Of a stretch of DNA of 64,000 nt, positions 21,794-34,394 are shown piece after piece (position 1 is the first letter of the stretch; each line of letters opens with the position of its first letter). The position numbers and the translations under genes were made by a program. Below the pieces are notes generated by a model, which made no database searches, had not been told where the DNA came from, and worked only from the letters and a program-made list of their open reading frames with translations. Source of the DNA: Siphonodentalium dalli (taxonomy: Eukaryota > Mollusca > Scaphopoda > Gadilida > Siphonodentaliidae); NCBI GenBank assembly GCA_032622095.1, contig CP136062.1, positions 150,342,875 to 150,406,874 on the forward strand, given 5' to 3'.

Positions 21794-21931
21794 TGCAGGA
21801 CAAAACCATGAACTGCAAAAAAGGAAAATTAACGGGGATTCCCCTTCCATACAAACGACAGAACCAGTCCTTGTGAGTCTTGGAAATGTTTGTATATAAA
21901 ATTTGGTTGAGAATTTTTTTAAAGAAAAAAA

Positions 21932-22741
21932 TTATTGTAACCACTTATGTTCGCGGATTTCAGAGAGGGTTATGCGTTTATTCACATCTGGTTCCAGAAG
22001 TCTCAATACTAAATCGACACAGTCATTCCCAACTTCGAGCGATTTTGGCAGCAGTGTTTCTCCGGGGGTTTGATTCTTCACAATTTTCTGGATATATGAG
22101 TTGCTGAATGGCATTCTTCCAAACACCAATGAGTACATAATTATGCCCAAGCTCCATATATCTGCCATAAATGGATCGTAGTTTTCGCCCCGTATTATTT
22201 CAGGAGAAATATATGAAGAGCTCCCACAGAAAGTATTGCTCAATTCCTTCATGTTGGACATGCGCCTCGCAAAGCCAAAGTCGGTTATCTTTGCTTTGCC
22301 ATTTAAGTCGAGCAGGATATTTTCCAATTTGAGATCTCGGTGCGCTATCTTCTGCTCATGCAGATTAACAACACCGTGAATAATTTGTTTGAATAATTGC
22401 TTTGCTTCGCCTTCGTTCATGGGGCCATTGTCAGTAATTTTGTCCAAGAGGTCACCTCCCCGAACCAGTTCCATGAAGATGTAAATATTTTCCTTCAGTT
22501 CGATAACATTATGCAGCTTGACAACGCTATCTGAACTAATGCTCGAGAGAACGTTTATTTCTCTCGGTAAGAACTTTTCTAGGAACTCGGGTGAAGCATT
22601 CGTCTTATTGATTATTTTCACCGCCATTTCGACGGCTTTCTTTCCATTATTGTATACGCATTCTCTGATCTTGCCGAACGACCCTTCGCCCAGCTTTCGA
22701 CCCAGAATGTATCCTTTTTTCGCAAGAAATGAATTTTCCAT
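21932..22741 (-). CDS. TSSK-like kinase, copy K7
   Basis: Full length, protein identical to K2 by eye, TATA box at 22779-22786. It lies between I1 and I2, and its promoter and coding region are untouched. Only the spacers on either side are interrupted. Confidence 0.9.
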   Translation of the reverse strand: MENSFLAKKGYILGRKLGEGSFGKIRECVYNNGKKAVEMAVKIINKTNASPEFLEKFLPREINVLSSISSDSVVKLHNVIELKENIYIFMELVRGGDLLDKITDNGPMNEGEAKQLFKQIIHGVVNLHEQKIAHRDLKLENILLDLNGKAKITDFGFARRMSNMKELSNTFCGSSSYISPEIIRGENYDPFMADIWSLGIIMYSLVFGRMPFSNSYIQKIVKNQTPGETLLPKSLEVGNDCVDLVLRLLEPDVNKRITLSEIREHKWLQ

Positions 22742-22835
22742 TTTTATTATAGAAAGTTTGAACTTTGTCCATTTCCTTTATTTATAGATTTTTTTCCAAA
22801 CGACCCGAGCATCGGAGCGTGACCCTTGTCATAAA

Positions 22836-23157
22836 GGTCACGACATTGTCAACCGGACTTGGATGTATAAAAGCCTCCTTTATCAGAGATTTCTTCATTT
22901 ACAATGTCCTGAAAAACTATTTCACTTTGGAGCAATGACAAGTTGAGAAACTTGGATTGTTCACTTTTGATTACGAAACAACTTTTACTATTAAAAAAAT
23001 TTGATGAATAAATGTTTCCGTGCATTTCACGGAAACATGGAATTTCCCCACCCCCGCAATCGGTGAACGTCACATACATGTTATAAAGGTCACGACATTG
23101 TCAACCGGACTTGGATGTATAAAAGCCTCCTTTATCAGAGATTTCTTCATTTACAAT
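22836..23157 (-). repeat. Spacer array A7, left part, broken by insertion I2
   Basis: One full and one partial subrepeat run up to TTTACAAT at 23157. The second copy carries the CATTGTCAACC and ATCAGAG variants normally confined to the promoter-proximal copy, which suggests local gene conversion or duplication. The array resumes at 26772 with AATGTCCTG. Confidence 0.8.
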
Positions 23158-23804
23158 GGTGACACTCCACAGTTTCGAATGATCAGTAGGGGTGATTTTA
23201 TAGATATAAAGTGCTAGTGGTTTCTGGCACCATTCATGTGGTATGTATATTGAGACAAGGTGGGATATGAATTTGTGTAATTTTAGAAGGTGTTCTAGAC
23301 TGATGAAAAAATTAAGTGCAAGTGACCTTGACCCCACCCATAGACAGCAGTAGTGTTTTCTGCGAAACAGTGGCTCTAGATACTGGGTCAATTTTTTAGC
23401 ACTCAAAATTTGTCATCTGCATTAAAAATTGATTTTCTGGAAAATTCAACGGCGAAAGTTTGAAATTTTTTCACATTGATGTTGGAAGCCAGAGGCCTTT
23501 AAACCAACAAAGGTGACCATGCTTGAAAAAATCTGGTATTCGTGCCTCTTGGGTATGAAAATGCAATATTTTGGTCATTTTTTTAATAAAATCATATATT
23601 CGATCAAAATATCAAGGGCCCATAACTCTTGATAGCCCATATATTATGGAAATTATGTATCAAATTCTGAATGCCTATTCTGTACTAATTTCAGGCATAT
23701 ATATATTGTCTATATGGTTTGGGATCATAATCCAGATAAATTTCAATGAATCTATGGGCCCCCTATTTCTGGGCCCATACCTGTTGAAACTGTGGAGTGT
23801 CACC
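23158..23804 (+). repeat. I2 end repeat 1, subfamily B (647 bp)
   Basis: Same inverted ends and first 36 bases as subfamily A, then diverged. Holds the shared blocks GCGAAACAGTGGCT, AAAATTTGTCATCTGC and CATAACTCTTG. Also has TGACCTTGACCCCACC (about 23319), which subfamily C shares. Confidence 0.85.
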
Positions 23805-24644
23805 TTAAAGACCAGCAAATAGCACCATTATCATCTGTCAACTTGACAAATATTTACATTGAAAATCATTTTTAGCAAATCTGCTCAGTTAGAAGGAACA
23901 TTTTATGTTAAATGACACCATTCTTCTATGGATATTCCAATACAGGTGGCCTTTAGACATATAAATTGGTGGGGATATGGAGTCTTGGAGCAGTGGGGGG
24001 GGGGGGGGGGGGGGGGTTCATGTGTATTGTTATTGATGATTTTTTAGATGATGGGTACTTCTTCATGACATTCATGCTCCTTGAATCTTAGCTGAAAAGG
24101 ATGACATTGACATTACACAGTATACTAAAAGATTAGATATTCAGTATTTCTTATTCACAAGTGTGAAATATAATAATTCAGGTTTTCCTGGACATATTTC
24201 ACTTGACAACATATTGTTCATGTGATGTCATAACATTGTATAGCTTTCCCTTAATGCTAAATAAGACTTGGAATTGTTTAACCCATGGTTTTGGGAGAGT
24301 ATTAAAGATAGTAGTTGCATGAAATATTATGTTTTATTTTGATATCTGAGGAAGATATGCATCTCATAATATATTTTATACAACATTTTAGCATTTCAGA
24401 CCCTTTTCAAGCTATAAATGATGGTTGAATATATACATTTTGTCACTACGTCAAGCATAACGTCATTGGGTTCTGAAAGACCCAAAAGAGGTGAAATCAT
24501 GGGGGTGCATGTAAATCCCCACCAATCTTGCTGCCTGTGATTGCAATAACGCATGGGGTGTAATATATCATTTTAAGCGGTATAATGCAGAAAATATGGA
24601 GGTGTGGTCCATATTAAAGATTAGTGAAATTGCATTCCCCTTAA
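23805..24644 (+). repeat. I2 linker 1 (840 bp)
   Basis: Starts TTAAAGACCAGC and ends CCCCTTAA. Contains a G22 run (23995-24016), two ACGTCA elements near 24450-24465, and the subterminal block at 24551-24579. About nine tenths identical by eye to the I4 linkers. No ORF of interest. Confidence 0.8.
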
Positions 24645-25291
24645 GGTGACACTCCACAGTTTCGAATGATCAGTAGGGGTGATTTTATAGATATAAAGTG
24701 CTAGTGGTTTCTGGCACCATTCATGTGGTATGTATATTGAGACAAGGTGGGATATGAATTTGTGTAATTTTAGAAGGTGTTCTAGACTGATGAAAAAATT
24801 AAGTGCAAGTGACCTTGACCCCACCCATAGACAGCAGTAGTGTTTTCTGCGAAACAGTGGCTCTAGACACTGGGTCAATTTTTTTGCACTCAAAATTTGT
24901 CATCTGCATTAAAAATTGATTTTCTGGAAAATTCAACGGCGAAAGTTTGAAATTTTTTCACATTGATGTTGGAAGCCAGAGGCCTTTAAACCAACAAAGG
25001 TGACCATGCTTGAAAAAATCTGGTATTCGTGCCTCTTGGGTATGAAAATGCAATATTTTGGTCATTTTTTTAATAAAAATCATATATTCGATCAAAATAT
25101 CAAGGGCCATAACTCTTGATAGCCCATATATTATGGAAATTATGTATCAAATTCTGAATGCCTATTCTGTACTAATTTCAGGCATATATATATTGTCTAT
25201 ATGGTTTGGGATCATAATCCAGATAAATTTCAACGAATCTATGGGCCCCCTATTTCTGGGCCCATACCTGTTGAAACTGTGGAGTGTCACC
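24645..25291 (+). repeat. I2 end repeat 2, subfamily B (647 bp)
   Basis: Near-identical to the first copy. Small differences include AGACACTGGG (near 24867), a T-run change near 24884 and AACGAATC near 25233. Confidence 0.85.
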
Positions 25292-26124
25292 TTAAAGACC
25301 AGCAAATAGCACCATTATCATCTGTCAACTTGACAAATATTTACATTGAAAATCATTTTTAGCAAATCTGCTCAGTTAGAAGGAACATTTTATGTTAAAT
25401 ACACCATTCTTCTATGGATATTCCAATACAGGTGGCCTTTAGACATATAAATTGGTGGGGATATGGAGTCTTGGAGCAGTGGGGGGGGGGGGTGGTTCAT
25501 GTGTATTGTTATTGATGATTTTTTAGATGATGGGTACTTCTTCATGACATTCATGCTCCTTGAATCTTAGCTGAAAAGGATGACATTGACATTACACAGT
25601 ATACTAAAAGATTAGATATTCAGTATTTCTTATTCACAAGTGTGAAATATAATAATTCAGGTTTTCATGGACATATTTCACTTGACAACATATTGTTCAT
25701 GTGATGTCATAACCTTGTATAGCTTTCCCTTAATGCTAAATAAGACTTGGAATTGTTTAACCCATGGTTTTGGGAGAGTATTAAAGATAGTAGTTGCATG
25801 AAATATTATGTTTTATTTTGATATCTGAGGAAGATATGCATCTCATAATATATTTTATACAACATTTTAGCATTTCAGACCCTTTTCAAGCTATAAATGA
25901 TGGTTGAATATATACATTTTGTCACTACGTCAAGCATAACGTCATTGGGTTCTGAAAGACCCAAAAGAGGTGAAATCATGGGGGTGCATGTAAATCCCCA
26001 CCCAATCTTGCTGCCTGTGATTGCAATAACGCATGGGGTGTAATATATCATTTTAAGCGGTATAATGCAGAAAATATGGAGGTGTGGTCCATATTAAAGA
26101 TTAGTGAAATTGCATTCCCCTTAA
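25292..26124 (+). repeat. I2 linker 2 (833 bp)
   Basis: Differs from linker 1 mainly in its G run, which is about 11 G here followed by TGG, and in CATAACCTTG where linker 1 has CATAACATTG. Ends in TTAA against the third end repeat. Confidence 0.8.
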
Positions 26125-26771
26125 GGTGACACTCCACAGTTTCGAATGATCAGTAGGGGTGATTTTATAGATATAAAGTGCTAGTGGTTTCTGGCACCAT
26201 TCATGTGGTATGTATATTGAGACAAGGTGTGATATGAATTTGTGTAATTTTAGAAGGTGTTCTAGACTGATGAAAAAATTAAGTGCAAGTGACCTTGACC
26301 CCACCCATAGACAGCAGTAGTGTTTTCTGCGAAACAGTGGCTCTAGATACTGGGTCAATTTTTTAGCACTCAAAATTTGTCATCTGCATTAAAAATTGAT
26401 TTTCTGGAAAATTCAACGGCGAAAGTTTGAAATTTTTTCACATTGATGTTGGAAGCCAGAGGCCTTTAAACCAACAAAGGTGACCATGCTTGAAAAAATC
26501 TGGTATTCGTGCCTCTTGGGTATGAAAATGCAATATTTTGGTCATTTTTTTAATAAAAATTATATATTCGATCAAAATATCAAGGGCCATAACTCTTGAT
26601 AGCCCATATATTATGGAAATTATGTATCAAATTCTGAATGCCTATTCTGTACTAATTTCAGGCATATATATATTGTCTATATGGTTTGGGATCATAATCC
26701 AGATAAATTTCAATGAATCTATGGGCCCCCTATTTCTGGGCCCATACCTGTTGAAACTGTGGAGTGTCACC
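26125..26771 (+). repeat. I2 end repeat 3, subfamily B (647 bp)
   Basis: Its outer end GTGTCACC abuts the right-hand AAT duplication. One private change is GGTGTGAT near 26227. Confidence 0.85.
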
Positions 26772-28298
26772 AATGTCCTGAAAAACTATTTCACTTTGGA
26801 GCAATGACAAGTTGAGAAACTTGGATTGTTCACTTTTGATTACGAAACAACTTTTACTATAAAAAAAATCTGATGAATAAATGTTTCCGTGCATTTCACG
26901 GACACTTGGAATTTACCCACCCCCGCAATCGATGAACGTCACAGACAAGTTATAACGGTCACGACATTGCCAACCGGACTTGGATGTATAAAAGCCTCCT
27001 TTATCAAAGATTTCTTCATTTACAATGTCCTGAAAAACTATTCCACTTTGGAGCAATGACAAGTTGAGAAACTTGGATTGTTCACTTTTGATTACGAAAC
27101 AACTTTTACTATAAAAACAATCTGATGAAAGCAAGTTTCCGTGCATTTCACGGAAACTTGGAATTTCCCCACCCCCGCAATCGGTTAACGTCACAGACAT
27201 GTTATAAAGGTCACGACATTGCCAACCGGACATGGATGTATAAAAGCCTCCTTTATCAAAGATTTCTTCATTTACAATGTCCTGGAAAACTATTCCACTT
27301 TGGAGCAATGACAAGTTGAGAAACTTGGATTGTTCACTTTTGATTACGAAACAACTTTTACTATAAAAAAAATCTGATGAATAAATGTTTCCGTGCATTT
27401 CACGGAAACATGGAATTTCCCCACCCCCGCAATCGGTGAACGTCACAGACATGTTATAAAGGTCACGACATTGCCAACCGGACTTGGATGTATAAAAGCC
27501 TCCTTTATCAAAGATTTCTTCATTTACAATGTCCTGAAAAACTATTCCACTTTGGAGCAATGACAAGTTGAGAAACTTGGATTGTTCACTTTTGATTACG
27601 AAACAACTTTTACTATAAAAACAATCTGATGAAAGCAAGTTTCCGTGCATTTCACGGAAACTTGGAATTTCCCCACCCACGCAATCGGCTAACGTCACAG
27701 ACATGTTATAAAGGTCACGACATTGCCAACCGGACATGGATGTATAAAAGCCTCCTTTATCAAAGATTTCTTCATTTACAATGTCCTGAAAAACTATTCC
27801 ACTTTGGAGCAATGACAAGTTGAGAAACTTGGATTGTTCACTTTTGATTACGAAACAACTTTTACTATAAAAAAAATCTGATGAATAAATGTTTCCGTGC
27901 ATTTCACGGAAACATGGAATTTCCCCACCCCCGCAATCGGTGAACGTCACAGACATGTTATAAAGGTCACGACATTGCCAACCGGACTTGGATGTATAAA
28001 AGCCTCCTTTATCAAAGATTTCTTCATTTACAATGTCCTGAAAAACTATTCCACTTTGGAGCAATGACAAGTTGAGAAACTTGGATTGTTCACTTTTGAT
28101 TACGAAACAACTTTTACTATAAAAACAATCTGATGAAAGCAAGTTTCCGTGCATTTCACGGAAACTTGGAATTTCCCCGCCCCCGCAAATTTCTTCATTT
28201 GAAAAACTATTTCACTTTGGAGCAATGACAAGTTGAGAAACTTGGATTGTTCACTTTTGATTACGAAATAACTTTTACTATACAAAAATCTGATTCCG
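26772..28298 (-). repeat. Spacer array A7, right part
   Basis: About six subrepeats plus the truncated copy. With the left part the total equals seven, as in A1. The non-repeated spacer that follows (28299-28390) has lost about 47 bp, including the kappaB-type motif. Confidence 0.8.
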
Positions 28299-28390
28299 TG
28301 CAGGACAAAACCATGAACTGCAAAAAAGGAAAAATTAACGGGAAATGTTTGTATATAAAATTTGGTTCAGAATATTTTTAAAGAAAAAAA

Positions 28391-29108
28391 TTATTGTAAC
28401 CACTTATGTTCGCGGATTTCAGAGAGGGTTATGCGTTTATTCACATCTGGTTCCAGAAGTCTCAATACTAAATCGACACAGTCATTCCCAACTTCGAGCG
28501 ATTTTGGCAGCAGTGTTTCTCCGGGGGTTTGATTCTTCACAATTTTCTGGATATATGAGTTGCTGAATGGCATTCTTCCAAACACCAATGAGTACATAAT
28601 TATGCCCAAGCTCCATATATCTGCCATAAATGGATCGTAGTTTTCGCCCCGTATTATTTCAGGAGAAATATATGAAGAGCTCCCACAGAAAGTATTGCTC
28701 AATTCCTTCATGTTGGACATGCGCCTCGCAAAGCCAAAGTCGGTTATCTTTACTTTGCCATTTAAGTCGAGCAGGATATTTTCCAATTTGAGATCTCGGT
28801 GCGCTATCTTCTGCTCATGCAGATTAACAACACCGTGAATAATTTGTTTGAATAATTGCTTTGCTTCGCCTTCGTTCATGGGGCCATTGTCAGTAATTTT
28901 GTCCAAGAGGTCACCTCCCCGAACCAGTTCCATGAAGATGTAAATATTTTCCTTCAGTTCGATAACATTATGCAGCTTGACAACGCTATCTGAACTAATG
29001 CTCGAGAGAACGTTTATTTCTCTCGGTAAGAACTTTTCTAGGAACTCGGGTGAAGCATTCGTCTTATTGATTATTTTCACCGCCATTTCGACGGCTTTCT
29101 TTCCATTA
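28391..29108 (-). pseudogene. TSSK-like kinase copy K8, C-terminal part, split by I3
   Basis: Residues from about 32 to 269 of the kinase are present with one change, A150V, just before the DFG segment. At TTCCATTA (29108) the frame runs into insertion I3. The missing N-terminal 31-32 codons lie 7.6 kb away at 36719-36813. The split removes the glycine loop from the reading frame, so this copy cannot make an active kinase. Read-through into I3 would add unrelated residues. Confidence 0.85.
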
Positions 29109-29754
29109 GGTGACACTCCACAGTTTCTGCAGGGATTGGTGCAAAAATAAGGGGGCATCAATTCAATGAAAAATAACAGAAATGTGATCCCACAACACAT
29201 ATACAATGTATATATACATGGGTTGAGCATATACTAGGCTTAAAGATTTTGGTACAGAATTGTCATTTTAATGGGGGTAGCAAGAGTTATGCCCCTTGAT
29301 TGTGTGCCTGAAAAATGAAATTTTGATGCAAAAATGACCAAAATAAGCGATTTTCAGGCTCGTGGGACACAAAAACCAGAAGATCTATGGTATAGCCGCC
29401 TATGTTGTCTGGAAGAACACTGTTTCCTAACAAAAATATCAAAAAATTTCAAACTTCTCATCACTGTAAGTTTAAAAAAAATATTTTTCATGCAGATGAC
29501 AAATTTTAGGTGCTAAAATGTCACGCTGGTGTCTGGAGCCACTGTTTCGCAGAAATCGCTACTACTTCATACTGGTGGGGTCAAGGTCACCTGAAACAAT
29601 ATTTTTCAAAACTCAAAGACATCCTCTAAAAATCCACAAATTCATAACTAACCTTCTCTCAATAAACATACCACACCCATGGTGACAGAAAACACTGGTA
29701 CTCTATTCTAAGAAATTTACCCCTACTGATAATTCGAAACTGTGGAGTGTCACC
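29109..29754 (-). repeat. I3 end repeat 1, subfamily C (646 bp)
   Basis: Reverse complement of the I4 type. The inverted end is followed by TGCAGG, and the GATCAGTAGGGG block lies at the right side in reverse form. A 60-codon frame (29334-29516) recurs in this subfamily but not in A or B. Confidence 0.85.
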
Positions 29755-31425
29755 TTAAGGGAAATGCAATTTTATTAATCTTTAATAGGGACCACACCTC
29801 CTTATTCTCTGCATTATACCGCTTAAAATGATATATTACACCCCATGCGTTATTGCAATCACAGGCAGCAAGATTGGGTGGGGATTTACATGCACCCCCA
29901 TGATTTCACCCCTTTTGGGTCTTTCAGAACCCAATGACGTTATGCTTGACGTAGTGAAAAAATGGATATATTCAACCATCATCTATAGCTTGAAAAAGGT
30001 CTGAAATGCTAAAATGTTGTATAAATATATTATGAGATGCATATTTTCCTCAGATATCAAAATAAAACATAATATTTCATACAACAACTATCTTTAATAC
30101 TCTCCCAAAACTATGGGTTAAAAAATTCCAAGTCTTATTTAGCATTAAGGGAAAGCTTTACAAGGTTATGACATCACATGAACAATATGTTGTCAAGTGA
30201 AATATGACCAAGGAAACCTGTATTATTATATTTCACACTTGTGAATAAGAAAGACTGAATATCTAATCTTGTTGTATACTGTGTAATGTCACAATATCAG
30301 CCTTTTCAGCTAAGATTCAAGGAGCATATGATGTCATGAAAAAGTACCCATCATCTGAAAAATCACCAATAACCATATACATGAACCACCACCACCCCCC
30401 CACTGCTCCAAGACTCCATATCCCCACCAATTTATATGATTAAAGACAACCTGTATTGGAATATGCATAGAAGAATGGTGCATCTACCATAAAATGTTCC
30501 TTCTAACTGAACAGGTTTGCTAAAAAATTATTTTCAGTAACAATATTTGTCAAGTTGACATATGAAAATGGTGCTATTTGCTGGTCTTGAAGGGAAATGC
30601 AATTTTATTAATCTTTAATAGGGACCACACCTCCTTATTCTCTGCATTATACCGCTTAAAATGATATATTACACCCCATGCGTTATTGCAATCACAGGCA
30701 GCAAGATTGGGTGGGGATTTACATGCACCCCCATGATTTCACCCCTTTTGGGTCTTTCAGAACCCAATGACGTTATGCTTGACGTAGTGAAAAAATGGAT
30801 ATATTCAACCATCATCTATAGCTTGAAAAAGGTCTGAAATGCTAAAATGTTGTATAAATATATTATGAGATGCATATTTTCCTCAGATATCAAAATAAAA
30901 CATAATATTTCATACAACAACTATCTTTAATACTCTCCCAAAACTATGGGTTAAAAAATTCCAAGTCTTATTTAGCATTAAGGGAAAGCTTTACAAGGTT
31001 ATGACATCACATGAACAATATGTTGTCAAGTGAAATATGACCAAGGAAACCTGTATTATTATATTTCACACTTGTGAATAAGAAAGACTGAATATCTAAT
31101 CTTGTTGTATACTGTGTAATGTCACAATATCAGCCTTTTCAGCTAAGATTAAAGGAGCATATGATGTCATGAAAAAGTACCCATCATCTGAAAAATCACC
31201 AATAACCATATACATGAACCACCACCCCCCCCCCCACTGATCCAAGACTCCATATCCCCACCAATTTATATGATTAAAGACAACCTGTATTGGAATATGC
31301 ATAGAAGAATGGTGCATCTACCATAAAATGTTCCTTCTAACTGAACAGGTTTGCTAAAAAATTATTTTCAGTAACAATATTTGTCAAGTTGACAGATGAA
31401 AATGGTGCTATTTGCTGGTCTTGAA
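29755..31425 (-). repeat. I3 linker pair 1
   Basis: Two tandem linkers joined near 30590 by GGTCTTGAAGGGAAATGC, with no end repeat between them. The copies are nearly identical, differing in a C-run near 30395 versus 31230 and a few bases. Each has the ACGTCA pair and the subterminal block in reverse orientation. Confidence 0.8.
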
Positions 31426-32071
31426 GGTGACACTCCACAGTTTCTGCAGGGATTGGTGCAAAAATAAGGGGGCATCAATTCAATGAAAAATAACAGAAAT
31501 GTGATCCCACAACACATATACAATGTATATATACCTGGGTTGAGCATATACTAGGCTTAAAGATTTTGGTACAGAATTGTCATTTTAATGGGGGTAGCAA
31601 GAGTTATGCCCCTTGATTGTGTGCCTGAAAAATGAAATTTTGATGCAAAAATGACCAAAATAAGCGATTTTCAGGCTCGTGGGACACAAAAACCAGAAGA
31701 TCTATGGTATAGCCGCCTATGTTGTCTGGAAGAACACTGTTTCCTCACAAAAATATCAAAAAATTTCAAACTTCTCACCACTGTAAGTTTAAAAAAAATA
31801 TTTTTCATGCAGATGACAAATTTTAGGTGCTAAAATGTCACGCTGGTGTCTGGAGCCACTGTTTCGCAGAAATCGCTACTACTTCATACTGGTGGGGTCA
31901 AGGTCACCTGAAACAATATTTTTCAAAACTCAAAGACATCCTCTAAAAATCCACAAATTCATAACTAACCTTCTCTCAATAAACATACCACACCCATGGT
32001 GACAGAAAACACTGGTACTCTATTCTAAGAAATTTACCCCTACTGATAATTCGAAACTGTGGAGTGTCACC
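31426..32071 (-). repeat. I3 end repeat 2, subfamily C (646 bp)
   Basis: Like repeat 1 apart from point changes such as ATACCTGGG for ATACATGGG (near 31533) and TTTCCTCAC for TTTCCTAAC (near 31743). Confidence 0.85.
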
Positions 32072-33748
32072 TTAAGGGAAATGCAATTTTATTAATCTTT
32101 AATAGGGACCACACCTCCTTATTCTCTGCATTATACCGCTTAAAATGATATATTACACCCCATGCGTTATTGCAATCACAGGCAGCAAGATTGGGTGGGG
32201 ATTTACATGCACCCCCATGATTTCACCCCTTTTGGGTCTTTCAGAACCCAATGACGTTATGCTTGACGTAGTGAAAAAATGGATATATTCAACCATCATC
32301 TATAGCTTGAAAAAGGTCTGAAATGCTAAAATGTTGTATAAATATATTATGAGATGCATATTTTCCTCAGATATCAAAATAAAACATAATATTTCATACA
32401 ACAACTATCTTTAATACCCTCCCAAAACTATGGGTTAAAAAATTCCAAGTCTTATTTAGCATTAAGGGAAAGCTTTACAAGGTTATGACATCACATGAAC
32501 AATATGTTGTCAAGTGAAATATGACCAAGGAAACCTGTATTATTATATTTCACACTTGTGAATAAGAAAGACTGAATATCTAATCTTGTTGTATACTGTG
32601 TAATGTCACAATATCAGCCTTTTCAGCTAAGATTCAAGGAGCATATGATGTCATGAAAAAGTACCCATCATCTGAAAAATCACCAATAACCATATACATG
32701 AACCACCACCACCCCCCCCCCCCCACTGCTCCAAGACTCCATATCCCCACCAATTTATATGATTAAAGACAACCTGTATTGGAATATGCATAGAAGAATG
32801 GCGCATCTACCATAAAATGTTCCTTCTAACTGAACAGGTTTGCTAAAAAATTATTTTCAGTAACAATATTTGTCAAGTTGACAGATGAAAATGGTGCTAT
32901 TTGCTGGTCTTGAAGGGAAATGCAATTTTATTAATCTTTAATAGGGACCACACCTCCTTATTCTCTGCATTATACCGCTTAAAATGATATATTACACCCC
33001 ATGCGTTATTGCAATCACAGGCAGCAAGATTGGGTGGGGATTTACATGCACCCCCATGATTTCACCCCTTTTGGGTCTTTCAGAACCCAATGACGTTATG
33101 CTTGACGTAGTGAAAAAATGGATATATTCAACCATCATCTATAGCTTGAAAAAGGTCTGAAATGCTAAAATGTTGTATAAATATATTATGAGATGCATAT
33201 TTTCCTCAGATATCAAAATAAAACATAATATTTCATACAACAACTATCTTTAATACTCTCCCAAAACTATGGGTTAAAAAATTCCAAGTCTTATTTAGCA
33301 TTAAGGGAAAGCTTTACAAGGTTATGACATCACATGAACAATATGTTGTCAAGTGAAATATGACCAAGGAAACCTGTATTATTATATTTCACACTTGTGA
33401 ATAAGAAAGACTGAATATCTAATCTTGTTGTATACTGTGTAATGTCACAATATCAGCCTTTTCAGCTAAGATTCAAGGAGCATATGATGTCATGAAAAAG
33501 TACCCATCATCTGAAAAATCACCAATAACCATATACATGAACCACCACCACCCCCACCACTGCTCCAAGACTCCATATCCCCACCAATTTATATGATTAA
33601 AGACAACCTGTATTGGAATATGCATAGAAGAATGGTGCATCTACCATAAAATGTTCCTTCTAACTGAACAGGTTTGCTAAAAAATTATTTTCAGTAACAA
33701 TATTTGTCAAGTTGACAGATGAAAATGGTGCTATTTGCTGGTCTTGAA
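32072..33748 (-). repeat. I3 linker pair 2
   Basis: Two linkers joined near 32915. The first has a C14 run (about 32711-32724) and AATGGCGCATC. The second has the interrupted run CCCCCACCACTGC near 33551. Confidence 0.8.
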
Positions 33749-34394
33749 GGTGACACTCCACAGTTTCTGCAGGGAATGGTGCAAAAATAAGGGGGCATCA
33801 ATTCAATGAAAAATAACAGAAATGTGATCCCACAACACATATACAATGTATATATACCTGGGTTGAGCATATACTAGGCTTAAAGATTTTGGTACAGAAT
33901 TGTCATTTTAATGGGGGTAGCAAGAGTTATGCCCCTTGATTGTGTGCCTGAAAAATGAAATTTTGATGCAAAAATGACCAAAATAAGCGATTTTCAGGCT
34001 CGTGGGACACAAAAACCAGAAGATCTATGGTATAGCCGCCTATGTTGTCTGGAAGAACACTGTTTCCTCACAAAAATATCAAAAAATTTCAAACTTCTCA
34101 CCACTGTAAGTTTTAAAAAAATATTTTTCATGCAGATGACAAATTTTAGGTGCTAAAATGTCACGCTGGTGTCTGGAGCCACTGTTTCGCAGAAATCGCT
34201 ACTACTTCATACTGGTGGGGTCAAGGTCACCTGAAACAATATTTTTCAAAACTCAAAGACATCCTCTAAAAATCCACAAATTCATAACTAACCTTCTCTC
34301 AATAAACATACCACACCCATGGTGACAGAAAACACTGGTACTCTATTCTAAGAAATTTACCCCTACTGATAATTCGAAACTGTGGAGTGTCACC
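33749..34394 (-). repeat. I3 end repeat 3, subfamily C (646 bp)
   Basis: Has GGGAATGG in place of GGGATTGG near 33773, a change shared with end repeat 4, so these two are closest relatives. Confidence 0.85.

Larger units (their letters stand above)
23158..26771. mobile_element. I2: non-coding multimer, three end repeats and two linkers
   Basis: A 3614-bp insertion flanked by a 3-bp duplication AAT (23155-23157 and 26772-26774). Order: end repeat, linker, end repeat, linker, end repeat, all in the same direction. Only the outermost ends carry a target duplication; inner junctions read TTAA on both sides of each linker. So the trimer appears to have been inserted as a unit, or grew in place after a single insertion. 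There is no coding region, so it depends on a protein supplied elsewhere. Confidence 0.85.

Noticed and set aside
23571-23822. Frames of 83-101 codons in the subfamily B end repeats.
   Set aside because: They change length between copies and cross the end-repeat boundary into unrelated sequence; no homology or coding signal.
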